This document shows, in pieces, positions 1-10,233 of a stretch of 64,000 nucleotides of DNA. The stretch comes from Hydractinia symbiolongicarpus (lineage: Eukaryota > Cnidaria > Hydrozoa > Anthoathecata > Hydractiniidae). Both the position numbers and the translations under genes were made by a program. The notes under the pieces are model-generated. The model made no database searches and was not told the DNA's origin. It worked only from the letters and a program-made list of their open reading frames with translations. The stretch's first letter is position 1; every line of letters begins with the position of its first letter. The DNA lies in NCBI RefSeq assembly GCF_029227915.1, contig NC_079881.1:8928001-8992000 (forward strand), given 5' to 3'.

Positions 1-1
1 T

Positions 2-95
2 GTAACCGCCCTAAAAAGCCTGGGTCTGTCCGAAACGGCCCGAAATGCAACGCGGGCAAGCTCCTTAAATTCTTACGAGAAGAAGGGAGGTGCTA
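2..95 (+). other. Possible partial exon at window edge
   Basis: An open frame begins at base 2 and has noticeably higher GC than the surrounding sequence. It reads as an alanine-, serine- and arginine-containing stretch ending in Glu-Lys-Lys-Gly. A GT that could serve as a splice donor follows (GGAG|GTGCT near 91). There is no start codon because the window cuts it off. I recognise no domain. The only support is base composition and the open frame, so this may be chance. Confidence 0.2.
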
Positions 96-209
96 TTTTG
101 TCGTCGTACTTACAGTTTATTATTTGTGGGATTTTATTACAGCTATTTATATAATAAATGTTATAAAAAACAGTCTTCCACTACCATTCCTCGACATTAA
201 AAGAATAAA

Positions 210-437
210 TTATACATGGTAATAAATGTTTAAAAAATGTTGTTTCGGGTTGATTTCTGGTTTCTCCAGGCGAAATTTCAAGCTTTTGTTATATTGCCGG
301 AACTCGACCGACAGCCCCATGGTTTCCAGCGAGTCGGCACCCTCGTTCACGCAGTCGATAGTTGAAAGAAGGAGCTTGAAGATAAGGACAAGTTCATTAA
401 TATCAGACCATATTTTGATGATTTTTGGACATTGGTA
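210..437 (-). other. Coding-like fragment, unknown protein
   Basis: On the minus strand an open frame of about 75 codons runs from just after a TGA (438-440) to a TAA at 210-212. Bases 285-375 are much richer in G+C than the surroundings, and the frame uses varied codons. It reads as an amphipathic, protein-like sequence including STIDCVNEGADSLETMG and VEFRQYN. There is no ATG near its 5' end and no clear splice acceptor, so it is either an exon with an unusual boundary or a remnant of a gene or transposon. I do not recognise the family. The plus-strand ORF over the same bases is less protein-like and is treated as a shadow. Confidence 0.35.
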
Positions 438-440
438 TCA

Positions 441-2100
441 GTAGTTTATCAGAAAATGTTTATGGAGAATAAGTTAAAAAAACAATTTGATTTTAGACTT
501 AGCATTATAGTCAGAAGTTCCTGAATATGAAATCCCTGTTTCATAACAGCAAATATTAACATAGTTATTATCGTTTGTTTCAGGAACAATAAATTGATAA
601 AAAATTAACAAGCCCAGAATTTTGAAATTGATAAAAAATGCTCTAAACTCCTTATTTTTATGAGTTATGTATTTTGCTTTGAATATGATGTTTTTAGGAA
701 CTTTCTGAGCAATTTTGCATATTTTTTATTTCCAGGACACAAAATTGATAAAAATATAACACTTTAAAGCTGCAAAATTGTTAGGTTTTATCCGCTTGTG
801 ACCCCAAAACAAAAAGAGACAAATAACTATTTTTTTGTACTTATTTTATATGAAAATACAGTTAACTGGAACAATACTGAATCCCAATACTGAATCCCTG
901 AACATCCCATGTATAGCAAAAATGTGATAATTTTTTAACAAATCTGAATCGGGATATTTTTCTTTGCAAATACTGCACTTCTAGTTATTTTGTTATCAAA
1001 ATCCTGTCCAATTCATTCATACATAGTAAACATAGTATGGTAAACATACATAGTAAACATTTTCAACCATATGTGGCAGTAACCATTTATGCACTCAATA
1101 CTCAATGAGTCTACCATAACAGTCTAAAAAAACTTAAAAGGGCAATAATAAAGTAGAGTTTGGTTATGTAAATAGTTAAGATTTTATCATTTTATTACCC
1201 CTAAAATTGTTTTTAGGCATTATTAAATAAGACTTAATATGATTTTAATGCTCTTTACAAAATACAGGACATTTATATCTAATTGATAATGAGTATCATT
1301 CTGACATTTTAATAATTTTCTTTTGTTAAAAATTTATCAGTATATTGTTCAAATACTCTGATAAATTTGTGTCCTGAAATTTTTTTTTAGTGAATATATT
1401 ATTAAAGAGTGCTTTAAATAGGATAAGGAGATTGAAAACACAAGGATAACCAAGATAAATTACTAACAATGTTACTTTTATATCAAAATCATGTACCACA
1501 ACAGGTTTTTTTACTATTTTGACCAACTTAGCTTTTGAAGAACAAGCATACGCAGCATCCCTCAAAATTTTAGCAAACTAGGTGGATTTATAAACAAATT
1601 ATGAGGAAATTTTTCTTTTCTGCTTTTTTGCAATGTCCAAATCGGTGTCTGATATTTATGAACTTGTCCATAAAGAAGTTAATATATCAGTTTTTTATCA
1701 AGTAAATCTTATTGAAAACTATCGAAAACAGTTCTTTTTAGAACTTCGCTACCATATATTATATAAGTTTATTTTTTAATTTTCTGAATCATTATATATT
1801 ATTTGGGTCTATACAGGTTTTTGTCGGGCAAATACTTGAGGTTTTTTTCAAAACACCGAACTTGCTCGAAAACACCTGCACTTTTTACGGCATATGCAGC
1901 TTATTGACACCCTTGTTTGTTAAGGGGCTTTTGAAAAGATTTTTGGGCCCTGTTTGTGGGATATCGCCGTGCACTGTATTTCACGGACGGAAATCCGCTA
2001 AAGAGGGGGAGGGAGGTTGTCCGAATCCTAACTGCAATATACTGCTAACAAAGCCCAAAAATTTTTCGAAGCCCCTTAACGTATATACCTAACGTAAATG
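441..2100. other. Non-coding stretch, nothing identified
   Basis: AT-rich sequence with homopolymer runs and scattered stop codons in all frames. I see no domain-like translation, RNA gene or repeat structure. A short direct repeat of about 20 bases (ACATAGTAAACAT-type) occurs near 1018-1060. Confidence 0.5.
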
Positions 2101-2104
2101 TATG

Positions 2105-2760
2105 GTTTTTATACAATGAAATGCGATATATAAAAGTAGGGTGATCGTATGGATTTCTCCATGGGTAAACTATTAGTTAGCCATATTTTGTTTGTTTGTC
2201 AGTCCGTATTTTATCTGTTTGTCTGCCAAAAGCGTCTTGTGAAAAACCACACGAAATGTAATGCGATACATTAAGGATGGGCAACCCTGTGAATTTTTCC
2301 ATTGGTAAACAATTAGTATATATTAATAATAGCCATATTTTGTCTGTTCGTTGGACACCCTTTCGTATGCATATGTATATATCTTGTCTGTTTGTTGGCC
2401 AAAAGCATCTTGTGTAAAATCACGCACAAAATGAAATGCGATATATAAAGGACGGGCGACCCCATGAATTTTTTCAGGGTTAAACGATTAGTCTTTATAT
2501 TGATACTAGCCGTATTTTGTCTTTTTGTCGACCAAAAGGGACTTGTGTAAAACCACAAGCGAAATCATCATTATTCTCGGCTTAACGTCCGTTTTCTATG
2601 CTAGCATGGGTTGGACGGGGTATATTAATGACCCTCTTCCAATCTGATCTAGACTGTGTCAGATCTAAACTCAACTTCCTCTGTATCAAGTCTGAGGACA
2701 GGTGACCCCATGGATTTTTCCACACATAAACGATATAGCATGATTTATGGTGTTTAAATA
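2105..2760. repeat. Degenerate tandem repeat, units about 140-180 bp
   Basis: Three to four related units share a block of the form AATGCGATAyATwAArG, then GGGyGACCCyrTGrATTTTTCC, then GGTAAACrATTAG, then a GCCATATTTTGTyTGT tail and a CCAAAAGyrTCTTGTG stretch. Copies of the block lie near 2117-2180, 2257-2318 and 2434-2492, and a remnant lies near 2697-2750. The last copy is interrupted by the SINE-like element at about 2564-2703. No coding potential is seen. Confidence 0.6.
2564..2703 (+). mobile_element. SINE-like dispersed repeat with palindromic core
   Basis: The segment starts with an ATC/ATT-rich run, then TTAACGTCCGTTTTC, then a palindromic TATGCTAGCATGGG core and a GTTGGACG motif. 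The two motifs can pair as a stem (GTCC with GGAC). It is followed by CCAATCTGAT and a short inverted repeat, AGATCTAGACTGTGTCAGATCT. From memory, closely similar modules are very abundant in molluscan and other invertebrate genomes; I cannot search for this. It interrupts a unit of the surrounding tandem repeat, which is consistent with insertion. Element limits are approximate. Confidence 0.45.
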
Positions 2761-3380
2761 ACTGTATAAAAATGTAAATATGAAGGTCTCCAGGAATTGA
2801 ATCCTGTCATACCGAGGCTGGGCATTGTCTTAACATTTTTAAGATTTTAAAAATTTCTTATATTGAAAAAAAAACCCTGCGTATTTTCAATTACAGGTCA
2901 AGAAACAACACAATTTTTTTACTGAAGTTACATCTTGAAAAATTTATTCTAAAAATAAGTCTTTTTTTCTCAACCAAAATAGTGTTTTAAAACAAAGAAA
3001 AGAGAAGAATAAAAAGTAAGAAAGTTTCAGCCTAGAAGCATTTTGCTAGTAAAATTGAAGCCGGTCAAAAACGCTTTTCTTATAGGAAATAAAACGTGTA
3101 TACAACCAGCTAATCTAGAAAAAAACTTGTGGATTACAACAGGTTAACAGCTAGTATTTTATAAACGATTTTCAGGTTATAATTTATTTGGGAGTGTGAG
3201 GTAAGCTGCTTTAAGTGCATGTTTCAATTAAAATTAGCGTCACATACTTTTTAACTTGATTTTGTGAGGTATTGGTATCTTAGCAGACATAAGTTTGTTA
3301 ATTTTTATACCGTGCTATTGAAACAAAAAATTACAATGAATTTCTTTTCTTTTTTTAGGTTCGACAACCGTGACTCGGCA
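2761..3380. other. Non-coding stretch upstream of the Helentron
   Basis: AT-rich, with poly-A/T runs. The 5' end of the Helentron probably lies here, but I could not find a terminal signature. No coding frame is supported. Confidence 0.4.
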
Positions 3381-3383
3381 GAG

Positions 3384-3415
3384 TATAAAAGAGAAGAAAG
3401 TCGACGAGTATAAAA
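3384..3415 (+). promoter_or_regulatory. Two TATA-like boxes of the Helentron
   Basis: TATAAAA occurs twice, at 3384-3390 and 3409-3415, each within a repeated GAGTATAAAAG context. They lie about 200 bases before the first ORF of the element. The leader between them and the ORF has a repeated GTGAACTTA / GTGAATTTA motif. Function is inferred from the motif only. Confidence 0.35.
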
Positions 3416-3610
3416 GCTAGTTATTCAGAACATTCAGATATTCAGAATTAATTGAACTTACTGAACCTTGAACTTGAATTTACTTATCGGTGAACTTAAT
3501 AGTGAACTTATCGGTGAATTTAGTAGTGAATTTATTGCTGAAATTACAAAACGGAGGTTTCTCTAGCTTTTAAGATTTTTTTTTCTCGATCACACGTTAC
3601 CACCGCTAAT

Positions 3611-4885
3611 ATGAACCTCGCATATAAAAGCTGTCGCCGTATGGTACTTTTACTTTCTGGTGATGTTGAAACTAATCCGGGGCCTTGCACTATTCTAAAG
3701 TCGGTACAGGGATCTTTTCATCAAGGGGATGTTAGGCTTGGAACTTTTACTGGTACACAATGTATGTGTAATTCCCTGTTTGCGATCGTTTGGTCGGCTC
3801 TTAAAAAAGTTTCTTTTTTGAATCCAGGTGATCTTGATCATATCCTTTCCGAAGGAACAAAGTGGTACACAAACCTAGGATGCACAAACCAGTAATTAAG
3901 CGCAAGTGAGCTCCCAAATAGTTTCGTTCTTGAAAATGAGGCCATACAAATACAAAGTTTAGAAAATGTTTCTCATATTATTACAGACGATAGCACTTCA
4001 TTACGCACTTTTCATAATTCATCTGATTCCGATAAAGGGCAAGAAATGCTGGGCATTATTAGCGGTGTTAGTTTTGCTATAGTTTGGGACCACCCGCAAA
4101 TTTATTTATTTGATCCTCATAGCCGAACTAGTTTAGGACAAATAACAGAACAGGGTACGTCAGTCCTTTTAAAATTTGATTCATTGCAACATGTTGAAAG
4201 CTACATACGCGAAATATACGTCACCCCTGGCGAAGCAATGTGTCTTGAAACTCAATATTTCAAAATACTCACAACTGAACAGATAACTGGTAACATTATG
4301 CTTAACATTCGCAGAAAAAGAAAACTAGAACAAAACAGGAAGTACCGTGAATCCGAGAGAGGCCGAGTGAAACAAAAAAATTCAATAGGCAAATATCAGA
4401 AAACGGAACACGGCCAAGCTAAATTAATCTAGTCGATAAGCAAATATCGGAAAACGGAACAGGGACAAGCTAAGGTGAAAAAGTCGATAGGCAAATATCA
4501 AAAAACAGAACAGGGTCAAGCTAAAGTAAAAAAGTCAATAGGCAAATATCAGAAAACGGAACACGGCCAAGCTAAGTTGAGCGAGTCGATAAGCAAATAT
4601 CGGAAAACGGAACAGGGACAAGCTAAGGTGAAAAAGTCGATAGGCAAATATCAAAAAACAGAACAGGGTCAAGCTAAAGTAAAAAAGTCCATAGGCAAAT
4701 ATCAGAAAACAGAAAAGGGACACGCTAAGATAAAAGAGTCTATAGGCAAATATCAAAATACAGTAAATGGTCGATCCAAGCTAAGAGAGTCGAAAAGTAA
4801 ATACAAAAAAACGGAACAGGGCCAAGCAAAGCAAAGGGAGTCCGTAGAAAAATATCGGGAAACTGAGCAGGGCCAACAGGCATAA
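3611..4885 (+). pseudogene. Helentron 5' ORF: 2A-like motif, protease-like domain, K-rich repeats
   Basis: One reading frame runs through three open segments (3611-3895, 4046-4432, 4475-4885) separated only by in-frame stops: TAA at 3893 and TAG at 4430, with a final TAA at 4883. Residues 18-25 are DVETNPGP, which matches the 2A ribosome-skipping consensus D-V/I-E-x-N-P-G-P, preceded by a hydrophobic MVLLLSG. A domain with GTQCMCNSLFA (candidate catalytic Cys) and later FDPHSR (candidate His) follows. Its layout resembles the small papain-like proteases of the herpes tegument N-terminal type (C76-like); that assignment is from motif memory. The C-terminal third is a Lys/Gln-rich repeat region. 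The two internal stops suggest the gene is dead, although readthrough cannot be excluded. It lies just upstream of Rep in the same orientation. Confidence 0.6.
4370..4885 (+). repeat. 51-bp coding tandem repeat (17-residue units)
   Basis: About eleven units of 51 bases, reading as variants of S-I-G-K-Y-Q-K-T-E-Q-G-Q-A-K-x-K-x. Units differ at His/Gln and at the two variable positions, and there is a higher-order period of three units (153 bases): the block at 4376-4528 is nearly repeated at 4529-4681. The final units are more diverged. One unit carries the TAG at 4430. The highly charged, regular pattern suggests a helical or nucleic-acid-binding tail, which is inference. Confidence 0.85.
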
Positions 4886-5010
4886 AAAACTGCAAAGAAA
4901 CGCCATGTAGTGGAAGGTAAAGCAACAAAACGTAAGCGTGTTAAAAATCTGCCTGATTCTGATGTAAAAAATAAACCAATTTAAAAAATGCATTGGGAAT
5001 GGGCCATTTT

Positions 5011-7282
5011 ATATATGTGTCATATGTAATCGTTCTTTATATAGGCGGTCAATTAAATTTTTTCGCCACGTCGATTATCCTGCCATTTCAGAAGAGCATT
5101 TTGCTTCAGAGTACAAAGTTTTGATGGCAAAGAATACATATGTGCAACATGCTATTCAAAACTTACAAAACGAAAAATTCCTTCCCAGGCTGTATCTAAT
5201 AATCTCCAAATGTTTGATCTCCCAGAATCAATGAGCACATTACGACGATTAGAAAAAATTATTATATCTAAAAGAATTTTATTTAAACGAATTGCAATAA
5301 TGCCTAAAGGTCAGTGTCCTAAAATAAAAGGTGCAATATGTAATGTTCCAATAAAAGCCGATGAAATAAGCAATGTCTTACCAAGAGGAATGGATAATAA
5401 TGGTGTAGTGCAAGTTGCGTTAAAGAAAAAACTGAATTTTAAATCTAACGTTTATTTAGAATCAGTAAGGCCAGATGTTATTCGGGAAGTTCTTTGTTAT
5501 CTGAAACTGGTTAACCCTCTTTATTCAAATATTGAAATTAACCTCACAAACATACCACCTTCCTGGATTAATTTGACATCTGAACATGAAACTGGAAAAA
5601 GTGAAAATGAAATGAACGTTGATTTTGCAATAAAATCGACAACAAATAATAATATCGGTGATGTAAAAACCAGGAATGAAGATTACCTGGACAATAGCGA
5701 AGAAGAGAATGAAAATCCGTTAAACGAGTATCGCTTGCCTTGCCAAGAAACGTCTTTTGTTCCAACTATTCCACATGACCAAATTGATGATGGAAATATT
5801 GTTATTGCTCCAGGAGAGAACAAATTTCCCATACCAATAATTTCTGATGAGCATTGTGAAGAACTTTCCCACCCCTATCTATTTCCAACAGGTAAATTCG
5901 GATATCACACGAAAAGACAAGTACCACTTTCCCCGACCAAGTATTTCAACCAAAGATTACTGAATTATAGACAGAAGTTTGCCTCTGATACTGACTATAT
6001 ATTCTTTGCTCATGCAGTGACTCAACATCTTAATTTAAATAGTCGCATAAACATCGCTATGCAAAAAATTAAAGCGGATGGTCTTACAGCAGGAATGATG
6101 TCTGCGAATTTTAAAGAAAGAGTTAAATCGTTTATAGCCAGTGACGACGCTTTCACGTTTATGAACACGTTGAAAGGAACTCCTGCATATTAGAAACGAT
6201 TTCTCTTTGAAGTTTTGGCTATGGTAAAACAGTTAGGACTTCCAACATTTTTTATGACTTTGTCCTGTGCAGAATTAAGATGGAATGAACTGGTTAAAAT
6301 CATTACTAAATTAAAAGGTAATGACATATCTAAAGAAAAAATCGAAAATCTAAATTTTTATCAAAGAACAGAGATTCTTAACAGTAATCCAGTTCTTCTA
6401 GCAAGACATTTTCAATACAGAGTTGAGACGTTTTTTAAAACCATAGTTGTCAACGGACCATTAGGTAAAGTAAGCTACTACGCGATTAGAGTTGAATTTC
6501 AGGTTAGAGGTAGCCCACACATCCACTCTTTATTATGGGTTGTCAATGCACCAATTTTACGTAGCGATAACAAAAAAGAATATATTGCCTTTGTGGATAA
6601 CATAGTTAAATGTCAGCTTCCTAATAAAGACAGCAACCCAGATCTTTACAAACTAGTTTCGACATATCAAACACATTCTCATTCTAAATCTTGTCGTAAA
6701 TATAAAAACAAGAATTTTCGATACTCTTTCGGCAAGTTTTTTACAGACCGTACAATTGTTGCTGAGCCTTTACCTGATAACATCTCAAAGAAAGAAAGAG
6801 AAACACGGTTAAAAGAAAAAAAGGCTATACTAGAAAAAGTAAAAACTTACATAGATTCAAATTTGAATCCAAGATTCAATAATATTCTTCATCCAGATGA
6901 ACCGAATTATAACCAACCAGGTACAATTGAACAAATCCTTCAAAGTTTAGCCATAACAAATAAAGAATATGAAAACGCACTAAGCATCTCACCTGATACT
7001 GGATTTCAAATTCACTTCCGAAGGCTTCCAGATTCTTGTTTTATCAATAATTATTTTACTGAGGGTTTGAAGGCATGGGAAGCTAACATAGACATTCAAC
7101 CTGTTCTTAATTATTATAAAGCAGTTTCTTACATGTGTGCTTATTTGTCAAAAGTTGAAAATGAATCTTCAGAGGCAATGAAAAAAGCTGCATCGCAAGC
7201 ACTAGAAACTGGTGATTCATTATTTGAACAGATGAAGTCAATTGCAAATGCGTATCGAAATCATCGCGAAATGTCAGTTTAA
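5011..7282 (+). pseudogene. Helentron Rep (HUH endonuclease) region, broken
   Basis: The N-terminal part of the Rep begins in one frame near 5011, with a CxxC pair followed by N-R-S-L-Y-R-R-S. It changes frame near 5175-5190 into the open segment 5210-6193, stops at TAG 6191-6193 where a Trp codon is expected, and continues in the same frame through 6215-7282. It ends at a TAA at 7280 next to a frameshift before the helicase frame. Key residues remain visible: the HUH motif (P-H-I-H-S, 6515-6529), the conserved FFMTLSCAELRW block, and the tyrosine motif SYMCAYLSK (about 7127-7153). Rep of this family nicks and joins single DNA strands during rolling-circle transposition. With at least two frameshifts and two nonsense codons this copy cannot make a full Rep. 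Confidence 0.85.
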
Positions 7283-7296
7283 GAGTAGCTACTATA

Positions 7297-10233
7297 ATGC
7301 CAGAAATATGGTTACGAAAGACATTTCCAGCTGTAGTTTTTGCAAATAGTAACATTCCTGAGAAGCGATACAGGGTTTGTCGTAACGAAGAAGAAATTTT
7401 AAGTTTACCACCAGAGAGTACGGATATTTTTGAACGAAACATGTTGGATAGATACATGGATAGACCAAATTTAGAATTTAAAAAAGGCAGATACCCCATG
7501 TTGGAACAAATGTGTTATGCTGAGTTCTTGTCAAGCTACTCTATGAAAATAAAACCGAAACCAGAAGAAGAAAATGACAGTCAACCAGAAGTACTTGAAG
7601 AAATAATAGCTGAGATTCAAGTCGAATCTCCTTATCCAAAAACTATACCTCTGATGTCATCAAAAGAAATGTTGAACTTGCGAAAAGAAAAATGTGTTCT
7701 AAGATACCATGTACCTAGTCGAGACAAAAATCCAGAAGGATATGCACATCATTTGCTCTTTATGTTTTATCCTTTTTGCCAGGAAGCAGAATTGTTAAGT
7801 GAAAACTCGGGTACTTACACAGAGAAATTATTGGAAAACGGTGTATTAGAAATTAAAAATACAAATAAAAGAATATGCGAACCATTTGGTGAACTTGTTG
7901 AAGAAGCAATGATAAATTTTCACGCAAATGTAAATAATCTTGATTCTTTCGCCGAACAGGAAAACGACGATGTTATTGATGAGATTAGTAATATAAACAA
8001 CCATGACACTGACGAGATTCGAAGTGAAACCGAAAACATCACAGTTTTTGGAAACACTTTTTCATCTATTACTGAGCCTGGAATTTCCGACGACGAACTC
8101 CATGAAAAGATTCGAACATTAAATAAAACACAAAGGCAAATTTTTGAAGTGGTAAATGATTGGGTTAGAACTTACGTAAAAGGTTTAGCATGTAACGCAC
8201 ACCATAAAATTAAGCCAATTCACATTTTTCTAACAGGAAGTGTAGGTTGTGGAAAGTCCCATTTAATAACAACACTTTCTGACATGCTAAATAAAGCACT
8301 TTCCTATCGTGCAGGAAACTTAGAAAAGGATAAAATTCTCATTTTAGCACCAACCGGTGTTGCTGCCATTAATATAGAGGGAAATACAATACATTCAGCC
8401 TTAGGTATACCAGCGGATAGAAATTTCACTAAAAACAATTCTAAGTTAAGTGATAAAAAGAAATGTATGCTGCGAAACAAGCTTTCAGAACTAAGCGTTA
8501 TTGTAATAGATGAAATCTCAATGGTTTTAAACAAGCTACTTTTACATATTCATCAACGGCTAACCGAAATATTTGGATGCACAGATGACATTCCATTTGC
8601 AGGAATATCTGTTATAGCATGTGGCGATTTTTACCAACTTCCACCAATTCAAGCAAGGCCAGTTTACGCAGAATACAAAGATGCATTGTTAAATCTTTCA
8701 CATTGCTGGAAGCATATTAAGATTGCTGAACTAACGGAAGTTATGAGACAGCGTGGTGATCAACATTTGATTGAATTATTAAACAATATCAGAGTGGGGA
8801 AATTAGAAACGCGACACGAAGATTTACTAAAATCTAAATTTATTTCACCAAATGACCCACATTACCCCAAAAATGCAATTCATATATTTGCTGAAAATCA
8901 ACCCGCCTATGAGCATTACAAAAAAATGCTTAATAGCATAACATCGGACGAAATAAATATCGAAGCTATTGACAAAATTCCAGAAAATATACCCGTGCAA
9001 TTAGTCCAAAATTTTAATTCTCGCACTCAAATGGAAACAGGCGGACTTGCGCGAAACCTTCTGCTAAAACTTCATGCAAAAGTCATGTTGACGTCAAATA
9101 TTGATGTATCTGATAAACTCATTAACGGACAGATAGGTACTGTTCATCGGTTGAAAACCGATAGCTCAGGAAATGTAACAAGAATATATTTGAAAATGGA
9201 AGACATATATACTGGACTTAAAGCTATGAGAACAGATCCATATGCTATTCAAGAAAATGTTGTTCCAATTAATAGAGTAGAGAAAGAAATCAAATTTAAC
9301 AAACATAATCCATCTTCACCTTCTATGAAACGGCTGCAATTCCCATTAATGCTGTCATGGGCCTGTACTGTTCACAAGGTTCAAGGAAAAACGTTTGATA
9401 AAATTGTTGTCTGTTTTGATTTATTAAAACAACGAGCCTTTCACTCAGGACAAATATATGTTGCATTAAGTCGAGTCACAAGTTTAGACGGTTTATACCT
9501 AACGGGTACATTTGCTAAGTCAACCATTAAGTCAGACACACGAGCAACAGAGCAATACAATTACATGCGAGAACATTCAAAATTGACACAAAAAGAAACT
9601 GGTGTAATTAGCGAAAATTCTATTATGGTCACTTTGCTTAATACAAGATCCTACAACAAGCATAAAAACGATATTAGGTCCGACCGCGTTCTCATGGAAA
9701 GTGATTTATTATGCCTAACGGAAACTCAGATACCATTGAACTTACATTTCGACTCAAAACTAGATTACTTTACTTTAATTCCAAACAACAATGTGGACAA
9801 ATTTTCTAGTCTTTTAGTTGGTCATAATGAAACTATTGAATTGTTTGATATTGTAAAAATTCCTGGTGCAATATTTTTTAGAATGACAAAAAGAACGTTT
9901 CACGAAAACGCTATTAATGTTTTGCTTCTATATCGTAAAAATTCCCTCAATAGAGATGAGTCATTATACCTTATTCAACATTTTTTGGGAAATGAAACTG
10001 TTGATATTATACTCGGAGATTTTAATGTGAATGCATTTAGCGATGAAAACTATTTCCTTGATTTTCTTACTGGATATAAACAAGTCGTAACCTCGCCAAC
10101 TCATATATCAGGTTCACTTATTGACCATGTCTATATCCGTGAGAATGTTTTAAATACTTTTAATGTCGAGACCTTCGTTAAAACTGTCTATTTCAGTGAT
10201 CACGATGCAATCAGGCTTAAACTCTCTCTCTGA
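7297..10233 (+). CDS. Helentron PIF1-type helicase with C-terminal AP-like endonuclease
   Basis: A continuous open frame of 978 codons, downstream of and out of frame with the broken Rep. In an intact element it would be the C-terminal part of one RepHel protein; the Met at 7297 is internal to the family alignment (MPEIWLRK), not a natural start. Helicase SF1B motifs are all present: Walker A TGSVGCGKSH (313-322), Ia LAPTGVAA (350-357), II VIDEIS (403-408), III GDFYQLPP (443-450), V TVHKVQGKTFD (691-701), VI YVALSRV (721-727). From about residue 775 an endonuclease-exonuclease-phosphatase domain follows, with NTRSYNKH (782-789), Glu809 in LTETQI, LGDFN (906-910), LIDHVYI and SDHD (967-970). 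All expected catalytic residues are visible, so this half seems less decayed than the Rep half. Confidence 0.85.
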   Translation: MPEIWLRKTFPAVVFANSNIPEKRYRVCRNEEEILSLPPESTDIFERNMLDRYMDRPNLEFKKGRYPMLEQMCYAEFLSSYSMKIKPKPEEENDSQPEVLEEIIAEIQVESPYPKTIPLMSSKEMLNLRKEKCVLRYHVPSRDKNPEGYAHHLLFMFYPFCQEAELLSENSGTYTEKLLENGVLEIKNTNKRICEPFGELVEEAMINFHANVNNLDSFAEQENDDVIDEISNINNHDTDEIRSETENITVFGNTFSSITEPGISDDELHEKIRTLNKTQRQIFEVVNDWVRTYVKGLACNAHHKIKPIHIFLTGSVGCGKSHLITTLSDMLNKALSYRAGNLEKDKILILAPTGVAAINIEGNTIHSALGIPADRNFTKNNSKLSDKKKCMLRNKLSELSVIVIDEISMVLNKLLLHIHQRLTEIFGCTDDIPFAGISVIACGDFYQLPPIQARPVYAEYKDALLNLSHCWKHIKIAELTEVMRQRGDQHLIELLNNIRVGKLETRHEDLLKSKFISPNDPHYPKNAIHIFAENQPAYEHYKKMLNSITSDEINIEAIDKIPENIPVQLVQNFNSRTQMETGGLARNLLLKLHAKVMLTSNIDVSDKLINGQIGTVHRLKTDSSGNVTRIYLKMEDIYTGLKAMRTDPYAIQENVVPINRVEKEIKFNKHNPSSPSMKRLQFPLMLSWACTVHKVQGKTFDKIVVCFDLLKQRAFHSGQIYVALSRVTSLDGLYLTGTFAKSTIKSDTRATEQYNYMREHSKLTQKETGVISENSIMVTLLNTRSYNKHKNDIRSDRVLMESDLLCLTETQIPLNLHFDSKLDYFTLIPNNNVDKFSSLLVGHNETIELFDIVKIPGAIFFRMTKRTFHENAINVLLLYRKNSLNRDESLYLIQHFLGNETVDIILGDFNVNAFSDENYFLDFLTGYKQVVTSPTHISGSLIDHVYIRENVLNTFNVETFVKTVYFSDHDAIRLKLSL

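Noticed and set aside
3662-3685. 2A-like motif as evidence of an integrated RNA virus
   Set aside because: The motif is in frame with, and adjacent to, Helentron genes in the same orientation. No polymerase, capsid or helicase of an RNA virus is nearby.
4535-4993. Three minus-strand ORFs opposite the 17-residue repeats
   Set aside because: They are antisense readings of the 51-base coding repeat; their leucine/phenylalanine-rich look is produced by the repeat.
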